Assembly: GCA_031287245.1 (NCBI GenBank)
Contig: JAITTD010000101.1
Location: 1 to 5,827 of the forward strand
Source: Bacteroidales bacterium
Lineage (GTDB): Bacteria > Bacteroidota > Bacteroidia > Bacteroidales > UBA4181
Length of the DNA: 5,827 bases
Direction: 5' to 3'
Part shown: piece after piece, positions 1 through 5,815 of the stretch
How positions within the stretch are numbered: position 1 is the first letter of the stretch
How the letters are laid out: every line of letters begins with the position of its first letter
Program-made: the position numbers and the translations under genes
The notes under the pieces: generated by a model
Database searches by the model: none
The model's input: the letters and a program-made list of their open reading frames with translations, nothing else
Told to the model about the DNA's origin: nothing

Positions 1-356
1 ACGCGGGCAATCACCTCTTTTATCGAAAAAGGTTTGGAAATATAATCGTCTCCGCCAACGGAAAATCCGGTCAGCATATCGTTTTCGGTATCTTTCGCCG
101 TCAAAAAAATGATGGGAATTTGATTTTTCTTCTGCCGCAATTTTTCAGTCAGCTTGTATCCCGACATGCCGCCCATCATCACATCCAAAAGGATAAGGGA
201 ACAGTCGGGCGTGAGTTTTTGCAAAGCGTCTTCCGCCGAGTGGGCGCAGGTAATCTCGTAGCCTTCGTTGGCAAGGTTGAACTCAAGCACTTCGCAAATG
301 ACGGGTTCGTCATCCACGATGAGGATTTTTTGCGAAATGTTTTTATTCGTGTTCAT
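1..356 (-). CDS. Response regulator, OmpR/PhoB type, receiver domain (3' end beyond window)
   Basis: Output protein of a two-component system; the visible 118 complete codons are a full receiver domain. Seen: the acidic pair D15-D16 (ILIVDDEP), phosphoacceptor D58 (LILLDVMM), the switch threonine T86 (FLTAKD) and K108 (SKPF), followed by the helix SIKEVIARV that in OmpR/PhoB proteins leads into a winged-helix DNA-binding domain. That output domain lies off the left edge, so the family call is inferred. The ATG at 354-356 is 13 bp after the phoU stop, so the two genes are probably cotranscribed, which suggests a PhoB/PhoP-like phosphate regulator; a histidine kinase gene may follow. The start has no Shine-Dalgarno, as is usual in Bacteroidota. 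One oddity: the loop after D58 reads MMGGMSG instead of the usual MMPGMDG, so the common proline is missing. Confidence 0.93.
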   Translation of the reverse strand, partial: MNTNKNISQKILIVDDEPVICEVLEFNLANEGYEITCAHSAEDALQKLTPDCSLILLDVMMGGMSGYKLTEKLRQKKNQIPIIFLTAKDTENDMLTGFSVGGDDYISKPFSIKEVIAR

Positions 357-369
357 GCTGCAAAGATAA

Positions 370-1035
370 TCAAATTTTCCCGTTGTGTTTTAAAACTTTG
401 GCGTCCACGTAGAAAACAATTTCTTCCACAATATTGCTGCAATGGTCGCCAATCCGTTCGAGTTTGCGGATAAGCAGGAAAGTTTTCAATCCACAGCGAA
501 TAAAAGCCGGATTTTGCTGCGTATAGTTAGTCAAAACATCTAAGGAACCGTGATAGAGTGCATCAATTTCGTCGTCTTTCGACAGGATTTTCCCCGATAT
601 TTTGGTATTTTCCGATTCGAGGGCGACAAAACTGTCGGACAACATGCTGATAAGCGTGTCGAACATTTTTTCCATCTGCAAATCTTCCACCAACTGCGGG
701 TCTAATGGACTGCATTCACCGCTTATGACGTGCCGGGCAATGCTTTCTGCAAAGTCGCCGATGCGTTCGAGGGTAATGCTTATTTTGATTAACGACAAAA
801 CCAACCGCAAATCGATCGCCACAGGGCTGTATAAGGCAATGTAGTTTTCGCAATCGCTGTCGATTTTCAGTTCAAAAGCATCCACCCGTTTTTCGCGGCT
901 GGCAATTTCACGCGCCATTTCCACATCGCCGCTCAAAAACGCCTGCTTGGCTTTTTCAAGTTGCGAAAGCACCAATTTCCACATCTGGCTCACTTCTTCT
1001 TTGAGCGCTTGTAATTCCTTTTCCGTATGTTTCAT
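370..1035 (-). CDS. phoU: Phosphate signalling protein PhoU
   Basis: Cytoplasmic all-helical adaptor which, in characterised bacteria, links the Pst phosphate transporter to the PhoR/PhoB pair and keeps the regulon off when phosphate is plentiful. The 221-residue protein has the two-repeat PhoU architecture: each three-helix bundle carries the metal-binding signature ERIGD, at residues 90-94 (following LYSPVAIDLRLVLSLIKI) and 193-197 (RKLERIGDHCSNIVEE). Length is normal for the family. I chose the ATG at 1033-1035 (MKHTEKEL) rather than the in-frame ATG at 1158: the 41 extra residues do not resemble PhoU, and a strong -7 promoter element (1066-1073) lies inside that extension. It is the first gene after the gap terminator and is followed 13 bp later by a response regulator gene. 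No pst transporter genes are in the window. Confidence 0.96.
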   Translation of the reverse strand: MKHTEKELQALKEEVSQMWKLVLSQLEKAKQAFLSGDVEMAREIASREKRVDAFELKIDSDCENYIALYSPVAIDLRLVLSLIKISITLERIGDFAESIARHVISGECSPLDPQLVEDLQMEKMFDTLISMLSDSFVALESENTKISGKILSKDDEIDALYHGSLDVLTNYTQQNPAFIRCGLKTFLLIRKLERIGDHCSNIVEEIVFYVDAKVLKHNGKI

Positions 1036-1065
1036 AAATTCAAAATTATCGAATCTTTCATCGTG

Positions 1066-1073
1066 CAAAAGTA
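1066..1073 (-). promoter_or_regulatory. Bacteroidota -7 promoter element upstream of phoU
   Basis: Read on the minus strand the octamer is TACTTTTG, a perfect match to the Bacteroidota -7 consensus TAnnTTTG. It lies 30 bp upstream of the phoU ATG, which would give a leader of roughly 24 nt. No TTTG-like -33 element is visible at the expected distance (about 1093-1096). That gap, together with the phased repeats just upstream, is what an activator-dependent promoter would look like. The promoter is predicted from sequence only. Confidence 0.65.
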
Positions 1074-1084
1074 GAGAGGAATGA

Positions 1085-1126
1085 TTACGGATTTTATAAG
1101 ATACGGTTACGATTTGGTTACGATTT
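1085..1126 (-). promoter_or_regulatory. 11-bp phased direct repeats upstream of phoU; candidate Pho-box-like operator
   Basis: An 11-bp unit, GGTTACGATTT on the plus strand, occurs twice in perfect tandem (1105-1115 and 1116-1126). A further TTACG core starts at 1085, exactly two periods before the core at 1107; the slot between them (1096-1100) is degenerate (ATAAG). Cores therefore fall at 1085, (1096), 1107 and 1118. PhoB/PhoP-type regulators are known to bind direct repeats with 11-bp spacing so that the monomers sit on one face of the helix. The array covers about -26 to -67 relative to the predicted start of phoU transcription, the usual place for an activator. That it binds the neighbouring response regulator is inferred. 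Confidence 0.5.
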
Positions 1127-1156
1127 TTTGGGTGGAGAATTATTTGGGCTATTGGC

Positions 1157-1197
1157 AAAAAAAAAGAGGTTATGAATTAAATCCAATCACCTCTTTT
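1157..1197 (-). terminator. Intrinsic terminator downstream of gap
   Basis: On the minus strand AAAAGAGGT (1197-1189) pairs perfectly with ACCTCTTTT (1170-1162) across an 18-nt loop, and the T-run continues to nine Ts (1165-1157). The stem starts 24 bp after the gap stop codon. It should end gap transcription and separate it from the phoU unit downstream. The plus-strand T-run is only four bases, so termination is expected mainly for minus-strand transcripts. Confidence 0.8.
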
Positions 1198-1221
1198 CGT
1201 ATTTACTTGCGTGATTTACAC

Positions 1222-2226
1222 TTATTTTGCCACTACGCGAACCATTTCGAGTACTTTGTTGGAATAGCCCCACTCGTTATCGTACCATGATACGATTTTT
1301 GCGAAGTTTGCATCCAAAGATATACCGGCTTTTGCATCATAGATAGATGTCAACGGGCAACCGCGGAAATCTGTTGATACTACTGCTTCTTCGGTATAAC
1401 CGAGAACGCCTTTCAATTCGCCTTCCGAAGCGGCTTTCATCACTTTGTTAATATCTTCTTGTGTTGCAGGCTTGTCAAGAACTACTGTCAAATCGACAAC
1501 AGAAACGTCTGAACTGGGAACGCGCATTGACATACCAGTCAGTTTGCCTTTCAATTCGGGAAGTACTACGCCTACAGCCTTTGCAGCGCCGGTTGATGAG
1601 GGAATGATGTTTTCCAAAATTCCACGACCGCCACGCCAGTCTTTCTGCGAAGGGCCGTCCACCGTTTTTTGAGTTGCGGTAGCAGCATGAACTGTGGTCA
1701 TTAAGCCTTTTACGATACCGAATTTGTCATTCAATACTTTGGCAATAGGAGCCAAACAGTTCGTTGTGCACGAAGCATTTGAGATAATTTCCTGACCGGC
1801 ATATTTGTCGCTGTTTACACCATAAACGAACATCGGGGTGCTGTCTTTTGAAGGAGCCGACATGATTACTTTCTTTGCGCCTGCTTCGATGTGTTTGCGA
1901 GCGGTGGCGTCATCAAGGAAGAACCCTGTTGATTCTACTACCACCTGCGCGCCTACTTCATTCCATTTCAGGTTAGCAGGGTCTTTTTCGGCTGTCAGGC
2001 GAATTTTGTTGCCATTGACTACCAAATTGTTACCATCAACGGATACTTCGCCTTTGAAGTGTCCGTGAACGGAATCGTATTTTAGCATATATGCCAAATA
2101 ATCGGCTGCTAACAAGTCATTTATCCCTACAATTTCAATGTCGTTGTTGAAGTTGTAAACTGCGGCGCGGAAAACCATACGTCCGATGCGCCCGAAACCA
2201 TTGATACCTACTTTAATCTTTGTCAT
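1222..2226 (-). CDS. gap: Glyceraldehyde-3-phosphate dehydrogenase, type I
   Basis: Glycolytic/gluconeogenic enzyme that oxidatively phosphorylates glyceraldehyde-3-phosphate to 1,3-bisphosphoglycerate with NAD; a cytoplasmic homotetramer in the family. The 334 residues match the usual length. Seen: Rossmann motif INGFGRIGRM (8-17); the acidic residue D37 in GIND, typical of NAD preference; catalytic C153 within SNASCTTNCLAP; catalytic H180 (TTVHAATATQ); the phosphate-binding stretch SSTGAAKAVG (210-219); and the C-terminal WYDNEWGYSNKV (314-325). Overall it reads close to E. coli GapA. The ATG at 2224-2226 gives the exact family N-terminus (MTKIKVGINGFGRIG), with an A/T-rich leader and no Shine-Dalgarno. 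It lies 83 bp after the CorC-like gene and ends at a clear terminator, so it is probably a separate or semi-independent unit. Confidence 0.98.
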   Translation of the reverse strand: MTKIKVGINGFGRIGRMVFRAAVYNFNNDIEIVGINDLLAADYLAYMLKYDSVHGHFKGEVSVDGNNLVVNGNKIRLTAEKDPANLKWNEVGAQVVVESTGFFLDDATARKHIEAGAKKVIMSAPSKDSTPMFVYGVNSDKYAGQEIISNASCTTNCLAPIAKVLNDKFGIVKGLMTTVHAATATQKTVDGPSQKDWRGGRGILENIIPSSTGAAKAVGVVLPELKGKLTGMSMRVPSSDVSVVDLTVVLDKPATQEDINKVMKAASEGELKGVLGYTEEAVVSTDFRGCPLTSIYDAKAGISLDANFAKIVSWYDNEWGYSNKVLEMVRVVAK

Positions 2227-2285
2227 TTTTATTTTTACTTATTATTTTTTTTGCGATTAAAAATTATTTTCGTTTGTTTTCACAG

Positions 2286-2293
2286 CAAATATT
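2286..2293 (-). promoter_or_regulatory. Weak candidate -7 element upstream of gap
   Basis: On the minus strand the octamer is AATATTTG, one mismatch from TAnnTTTG, about 60 bp upstream of the gap ATG in the 83-bp spacer. No convincing -33 element is seen at the matching distance. The spacer and the lack of overlap with the upstream gene suggest that gap has its own promoter, but this site is only a possibility; read-through from upstream is equally compatible with the sequence. Confidence 0.3.
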
Positions 2294-2309
2294 GTACCAA
2301 AAATGAATT

Positions 2310-3581
2310 TTATTCGGTTATTTGCGGAGAATATTTTACCAATACTTTGTCTATCCGCTGTCCGTCCATATCTGCTATCTCAAAAAGGAAAGATTTCCAC
2401 TCCAATTGTTCGCCCGATTCGGGGATGTGTTCCAGTTGATGCAAGATAAAACCTGCCAAAGTGTCAAAGGTGGTGGATATTTGTTCGCACTCAAAATAAT
2501 CCAGGAAATCGTAGAACCGAATTTGCGCGTCCACCCAATAGCTGCCGTCTTCGCGGAGAATGATCTCTTCGTTTTTCTCCGTCCCCACTTCGGGCATATC
2601 GCCTACAATTGCCTCAAAGAGGTCGTTCAATGTCACCATTCCCTGCAACGAGCCGTACTCGTCCACCACAAAGCCTACGTGCGTACCGGTTTTCTTGAAC
2701 AAATCCATGACCGTGTAAATGGAATTGTTTTCGGGAACAAACAAGCCCGAATGACAAAGGTCAAGCAGCGGTTTGCCGTCTTGCAAGGCAAAAAGGTCGC
2801 GGTTGCGCACAAAACCCTGCACCATATCAATGTTGCCGTCGCAAACCGGATAGACCGAAAAGGGATGCTCTCGGATGTAAGCCTGCTGCTCGGCAACAGA
2901 TGATTGTACATTCAACCACGCGATATTGCTGCGATGCGTCATGATAGAGGTGATGTTGCGGTCGTCCAGAAGGAACACCCGTTCAATCATTTCCTGTTCG
3001 GCTGGGTCAATACCTCCATGTTCGGCGCTTTCCTCAATGATGGCTTTGATTTCTTCCTCCGTTACAAGGGTATTCTGCTGTCGGATGTGAAAAATTCGCA
3101 CGATTCCTTTCGTTGAAACCGATAATAGCCAGATGAACGGGAACATTAATTTGCTCAACAGTTTCATGACAGGCAACATTGACTTGGCTATCCGCTCGGG
3201 CTGCGTCAAGCCGATTTGCTTTGGCACCAATTCCCCTATTACCAGCGTGAAATAAGTAACCACCATCACTACAACAATGGTGGAAAGGAGATTACTGACA
3301 GATGCCAGCAACTCAAACTTCTGAAAAAAAGCGTTTAAATCGGCTTTTATATTGGCGCCCGAAAAAATACCGGTCAGGATGCCTATCAGCGTAATCCACA
3401 CCTGAATAGTGGACAGGAAATGTTCGGGATGCTCAATGGTTTCCAGCAAATTTCGGGATTTTTTATTCCCTTTGTCTGCCTCCACCTCCAACTTTGATTT
3501 ACGGGTGGATATTGTCGCCATCTCCGCCATAGAAAAAGCGCCATTCAATAAAATCAATCCCAAAATGATGAAAAGTTCCAT
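2310..3581 (-). CDS. CNNM/CBS/CorC-domain membrane protein ("hemolysin family", HlyC/CorC)
   Basis: Inner-membrane protein of the CNNM/CorC family, often annotated as hemolysin; characterised members export Mg2+ or related cations, and no haemolytic activity should be assumed. The 423 residues show the standard order: an N-terminal CNNM (DUF21) region with hydrophobic segments at about 1-20, 57-78, 95-118 and 137-160, including NGAFSMAEMA (13-22) and GELVPK (116-121); a CBS pair at about 205-330, with FVVDEYG (304-310) and GMVTLNDLFEAIVGD (314-328); and a C-terminal CorC/HlyC domain at about 335-420. The gene is complete and of normal size. The start is 15 bp after the S4-domain gene's stop, without a Shine-Dalgarno, so it is probably in one operon with pth and the S4 gene. 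The transported ion cannot be read from the sequence. Confidence 0.93.
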   Translation of the reverse strand: MELFIILGLILLNGAFSMAEMATISTRKSKLEVEADKGNKKSRNLLETIEHPEHFLSTIQVWITLIGILTGIFSGANIKADLNAFFQKFELLASVSNLLSTIVVVMVVTYFTLVIGELVPKQIGLTQPERIAKSMLPVMKLLSKLMFPFIWLLSVSTKGIVRIFHIRQQNTLVTEEEIKAIIEESAEHGGIDPAEQEMIERVFLLDDRNITSIMTHRSNIAWLNVQSSVAEQQAYIREHPFSVYPVCDGNIDMVQGFVRNRDLFALQDGKPLLDLCHSGLFVPENNSIYTVMDLFKKTGTHVGFVVDEYGSLQGMVTLNDLFEAIVGDMPEVGTEKNEEIILREDGSYWVDAQIRFYDFLDYFECEQISTTFDTLAGFILHQLEHIPESGEQLEWKSFLFEIADMDGQRIDKVLVKYSPQITE

Positions 3582-3596
3582 CTTAATACATTAATA

Positions 3597-3992
3597 TTAT
3601 ATACTGTGATAATTAATCATGACAGATTCGATGCTTCGTCGTTCTTTCTTGGTGGGACGTCCTGTGCCCCGGTCGCGCTGTACGAAGACTGTCTTTCTGT
3701 TGATTTCCGCTTTGTCAAGTTCTTCGCGGGGCGTCACGTCTGCAATGTACTCTTTCACTTTGGCTGCCGGTTGTCTGTTGTCAACCAGCGCCACCACTTC
3801 GTAGGAATACACTACCGGCAACTTTTTTATGGTCAGTTTGTCACCCACTCGTACCGTTCGCGAGGGTTTCACTTCCATACTGTTCATCAGCACACGATGT
3901 TTCTCGCAGGCTTCCGCTGCAAGGCTTCGGGTTTTGAACAACCGCACCGACCACAAAAATTTGTCGATCCTCACCACCTCACCCATACTCAT
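3597..3992 (-). CDS. S4-domain RNA-binding protein, Hsp15-like
   Basis: Small basic RNA-binding protein of 131 residues. The S4 fold occupies about residues 7-55 (VRIDKFLWSVRLFKTRSLAAEAC ... VRVGDKL, read as two separate stretches). The C-terminal tail has GRPTKKERRSI (111-121), which closely resembles RRPDKKERR in E. coli Hsp15 (HslR, 133 residues), a heat-shock protein that binds free 50S subunits carrying nascent peptidyl-tRNA. The first ATG (3990-3992) overlaps the pth stop as ATGA, which suggests translational coupling and favours this start over the in-frame ATG two codons later. Pairing with pth makes functional sense, since both deal with stalled peptidyl-tRNA, but an Hsp15-like role in this organism is inferred from sequence similarity. 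Confidence 0.92.
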   Translation of the reverse strand: MSMGEVVRIDKFLWSVRLFKTRSLAAEACEKHRVLMNSMEVKPSRTVRVGDKLTIKKLPVVYSYEVVALVDNRQPAAKVKEYIADVTPREELDKAEINRKTVFVQRDRGTGRPTKKERRSIESVMINYHSI

Positions 3993-4552
3993 TTATTATT
4001 AAAGAAATTCATAGTACGCTCCGTTCCGACAGTGACAAAACTTTGGATGACTTCCAGCGTGAGCGGCAGTCTGTCGGGCAAGGCTTGTGCTTCTTCCTGC
4101 GTCCATTCGCCCAGCACATAGTCGATCTGCCTGCCCTGCTGGAAATTACTGCCTACTCCAAACCGCAAACGCGCATAATCCTGCGTTTCCAGCATAGCGT
4201 TGATATTCTTCAACCCGTTGTGCCCGCCGTCACTGCCCTTTGGTTTCAGGCGAACAGTGCCGAAAGGCAAGGCAAGGTCATCCAGCAACACCAGCAAATG
4301 GTCAATGGCAATCTTTTCCTTTTGCAGCCAGTAGCGGACAGCTTCGCCACTCAGGTTCATAAATGTATTGGGTTTCAGCAACATCAAGCTACGTCCTTTG
4401 TACTTGTATTCGCCCACAAAACCATAACGCTTATCAGCAAAAGGTATATTTTCCGATGCTGCCAAATAGTCCAGCATACGGAAACCTGCATTGTGCCGTG
4501 TATTGGCATATTCGCTGCCAATATTTCCCAACCCCGCAATCAGATACTTCAC
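3989..4552 (-). CDS. pth: Peptidyl-tRNA hydrolase
   Basis: Cytoplasmic esterase that cleaves peptidyl-tRNA released from ribosomes, so that the tRNA can be reused. With the GTG at 4550-4552 as start the protein has 187 residues, normal for bacterial Pth, and begins KYLIAGLGNIG after the start residue. Key residues then fall where expected: N10 and catalytic H20 (NTRHNAGF), N66 (TFMNLSG), the catalytic-loop aspartate D91 (LLDDLALPFG) and N112 (GSDGGHNGL). The in-frame ATG at 4636 would add 28 residues of poor-quality, Phe-rich sequence and would extend across the predicted pth and divergent promoters, so I reject it. No ATG fits the family N-terminus, so GTG is the best start. The stop overlaps the S4-gene start by 4 bp. 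Upstream is a divergent ATPase gene. Confidence 0.95.
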   Translation of the reverse strand: MKYLIAGLGNIGSEYANTRHNAGFRMLDYLAASENIPFADKRYGFVGEYKYKGRSLMLLKPNTFMNLSGEAVRYWLQKEKIAIDHLLVLLDDLALPFGTVRLKPKGSDGGHNGLKNINAMLETQDYARLRFGVGSNFQQGRQIDYVLGEWTQEEAQALPDRLPLTLEVIQSFVTVGTERTMNFFNNK

Positions 4553-4578
4553 AAAAATATAGTTTATGAAAAACGCCG

Positions 4579-4609
4579 TAAAAGTACAAAAAAGCGGATA
4601 AGTATGAAA
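4579..4609 (-). promoter_or_regulatory. Candidate promoter of the pth-S4-CorC operon
   Basis: On the minus strand TACTTTTA (4586-4579) matches TAnnTTTG except for the last base. A TTTC (4609-4606), one base from the -33 TTTG, lies 19 nt upstream. The -7 element ends 26 bp before the pth GTG, giving a leader of about 20 nt. The placement supports the GTG start. It is predicted from sequence only. Confidence 0.45.
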
Positions 4610-4645
4610 AAAAATATGATTTATCCGAAAAATCATTATACTTTT
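4580..4645. repeat. Interrupted inverted repeat spanning the divergent promoters
   Basis: Two 7-bp pairs of inverted arms are nested around one centre. The outer pair is AAAAGTA (4580-4586) with TACTTTT (4639-4645), and these are the core of the two opposing -7 elements. The inner pair is CGGATAA (4595-4601) with TTATCCG (4621-4627), separated by 19 bp. The outer and inner arms are 8 bp apart on the left and 11 bp on the right, so the symmetry is imperfect. The outer pair is explained by two facing promoters; the inner pair is not and could be an operator for a dimeric regulator. Confidence 0.5.
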
Positions 4646-4646
4646 G
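4639..4646 (+). promoter_or_regulatory. Bacteroidota -7 promoter element of the ATPase gene
   Basis: TACTTTTG matches TAnnTTTG exactly and is the same octamer, followed by the same CA, as the one upstream of phoU. It ends 23 bp before the ATG at 4670, giving a leader of about 17 nt. No good -33 TTTG is seen at the usual distance; the TTTA at 4620-4623 is somewhat close. Because this element lies downstream of the in-frame ATGs at 4604 and 4616, it argues for translation starting at 4670. Confidence 0.6.
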
Positions 4647-4669
4647 CAGGTATTTTAAAACCAGAAGTC

Positions 4670-5815
4670 ATGAAGAATTTACCAATAGGCATCCAGTCGT
4701 TTGAAAAATTGCGCAGTGAAGGGTTTTTGTATGTGGACAAAACGAAAGAAATACACCGGCTGACAAGTTCAAATATTGTTTTTCTTTCGCGTCCGCGCCG
4801 TTTTGGGAAGTCGCTTCTTGTCAGCACGTTGGGAGAACTTTACAAAGGCAATCAATCGCTTTTTGAAGGGCTTTATATTTATGACAAATGGGATTGGACA
4901 CAGCAATACCCTGTCATCCGGATAGACTGGACAAATATTGAGCATGGCAGCAGGGAAGAGATGGAACGAAGTATGCTCGGTTTTTTGAAACGACAGGCTG
5001 CTCTGTCCGATATCAGCCTCGTTTCGGAATATGCTGCCGATTGTTTTGCCGAATTGATAGAATCCTTGCACCGCAAAGAAGGGAATAAAGTAGTAGTGCT
5101 GATTGACGAATATGACAGTCCCATATTGGATACAATGAATCAACCTGAAGCGGATGGGGTTCGCAAATTTCTTCAGAGTTTTTATAAAAGGCTAAAAGCC
5201 AATGACGACCACCTGAAATTCATTTTTTTGACAGGCGTCACGAAAGTGGCCAAAGTGTCGATATTTTCGGTGTTAAACAGTCCCGACGATATCACAATAA
5301 ACGACAAATATGCCTCCATCTGCGGTTATACCCAGGAAGAACTGGAACGGAATTTTTCAGAACATATTGACGATACTGCAGTCCGTTTGGAGATGACAAG
5401 GGAAAATTTGCTGGCAAAAATTCGCAAAATGTACGATGGCTACACCTGGGATGGCAAGACATCGGTTTACAATCCGTTTTCCACGCTGATGTTTTTTGAA
5501 AACAAAAAGTTTTCCAATTACTGGTTTGAAACAGGTACGCCTACTTTTCTGATCAACCGGCTCAAAAAACAAGGTCTTGCCAAAACCGTATTAGAACCTG
5601 TCATTGTTGATTCATCGGCTTTCGACAGTTATGATCCGGATGCGCTTGGAGATATTCCTTTATTGTTCCAAACAGGCTATCTGACTGTAAAAGACGAAAA
5701 AATGACTGACGGAGATGCTCGATACAGGCTTGAAGTTCCCAATCTGGAAGTAAGAGAGTCCTTGATGAAGCATCTGTTAAACACCTTCACACGCAATCAT
5801 GACAACTCTTCATAA
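4670..5815 (+). CDS. AAA-ATPase-like protein lacking its C-terminal PD-(D/E)XK nuclease domain
   Basis: Predicted P-loop ATPase of the AAA-ATPase_like group (PF09820), which is common and multi-copy in Bacteroidales; its role is unknown. From the ATG at 4670 it has 381 residues and starts MKNLPIGIQSFEKLR, the typical family N-terminus. In-frame ATGs at 4604 and 4616 would add up to 22 residues but precede the predicted promoter. Seen: YVDKT (21-25), Walker A RPRRFGKS (41-48), Walker B VVVLIDEYDSP (141-151), the sensor-like FLTGVTKVAKVSIF (186-199), NPFSTLMFF (268-276), YWFETGTPTFL (284-294) and LLFQTGYLTV (331-340). Full-length relatives are about 510-580 residues and end with a PD-(D/E)XK domain (PF08011); this protein stops just after LEVPNLEVRESLMKHLL, about where that domain would follow. 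All three plus frames have stops between 5800 and 5825, so a single indel at the end would not restore it. It may be a decayed copy or a naturally short form. Confidence 0.85.
   Translation: MKNLPIGIQSFEKLRSEGFLYVDKTKEIHRLTSSNIVFLSRPRRFGKSLLVSTLGELYKGNQSLFEGLYIYDKWDWTQQYPVIRIDWTNIEHGSREEMERSMLGFLKRQAALSDISLVSEYAADCFAELIESLHRKEGNKVVVLIDEYDSPILDTMNQPEADGVRKFLQSFYKRLKANDDHLKFIFLTGVTKVAKVSIFSVLNSPDDITINDKYASICGYTQEELERNFSEHIDDTAVRLEMTRENLLAKIRKMYDGYTWDGKTSVYNPFSTLMFFENKKFSNYWFETGTPTFLINRLKKQGLAKTVLEPVIVDSSAFDSYDPDALGDIPLLFQTGYLTVKDEKMTDGDARYRLEVPNLEVRESLMKHLLNTFTRNHDNSS

Noticed and set aside
120..473. A 117-codon plus-strand open frame across the regulator/phoU junction.
   Set aside because: It is antisense to two clear genes and has no domain signature.
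1036..1158. A 41-residue N-terminal extension of PhoU from an upstream in-frame ATG.
   Set aside because: The extension does not resemble PhoU and would cover the predicted promoter and the phased repeats; starting at 1035 gives the normal family length.
8..1197. A 14-bp identical sequence (CAATCACCTCTTTT) occurs at 8-21 and 1184-1197.
   Set aside because: One copy is coding (KEVIA of the receiver) and the other is half of the gap terminator with no shared flanks; it is most likely coincidence rather than a recombination site.
2322..2903. A 193-codon open frame on the plus strand.
   Set aside because: It is antisense to the well-supported CBS/CorC region of the membrane protein gene and shows no recognisable motifs.
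4553..4636. A longer pth starting at an upstream ATG.
   Set aside because: It adds a Phe-rich stretch not found in Pth and runs over the predicted pth promoter; the GTG start puts N10 and H20 at their standard positions.
4043..4669. The plus-strand frame of the ATPase stays open for a further 627 bp upstream, antisense to pth.
   Set aside because: The opposite strand encodes a pth with all catalytic residues, the upstream part has no recognisable protein character, and a promoter plus the family-typical N-terminus place the ATPase start at 4670.
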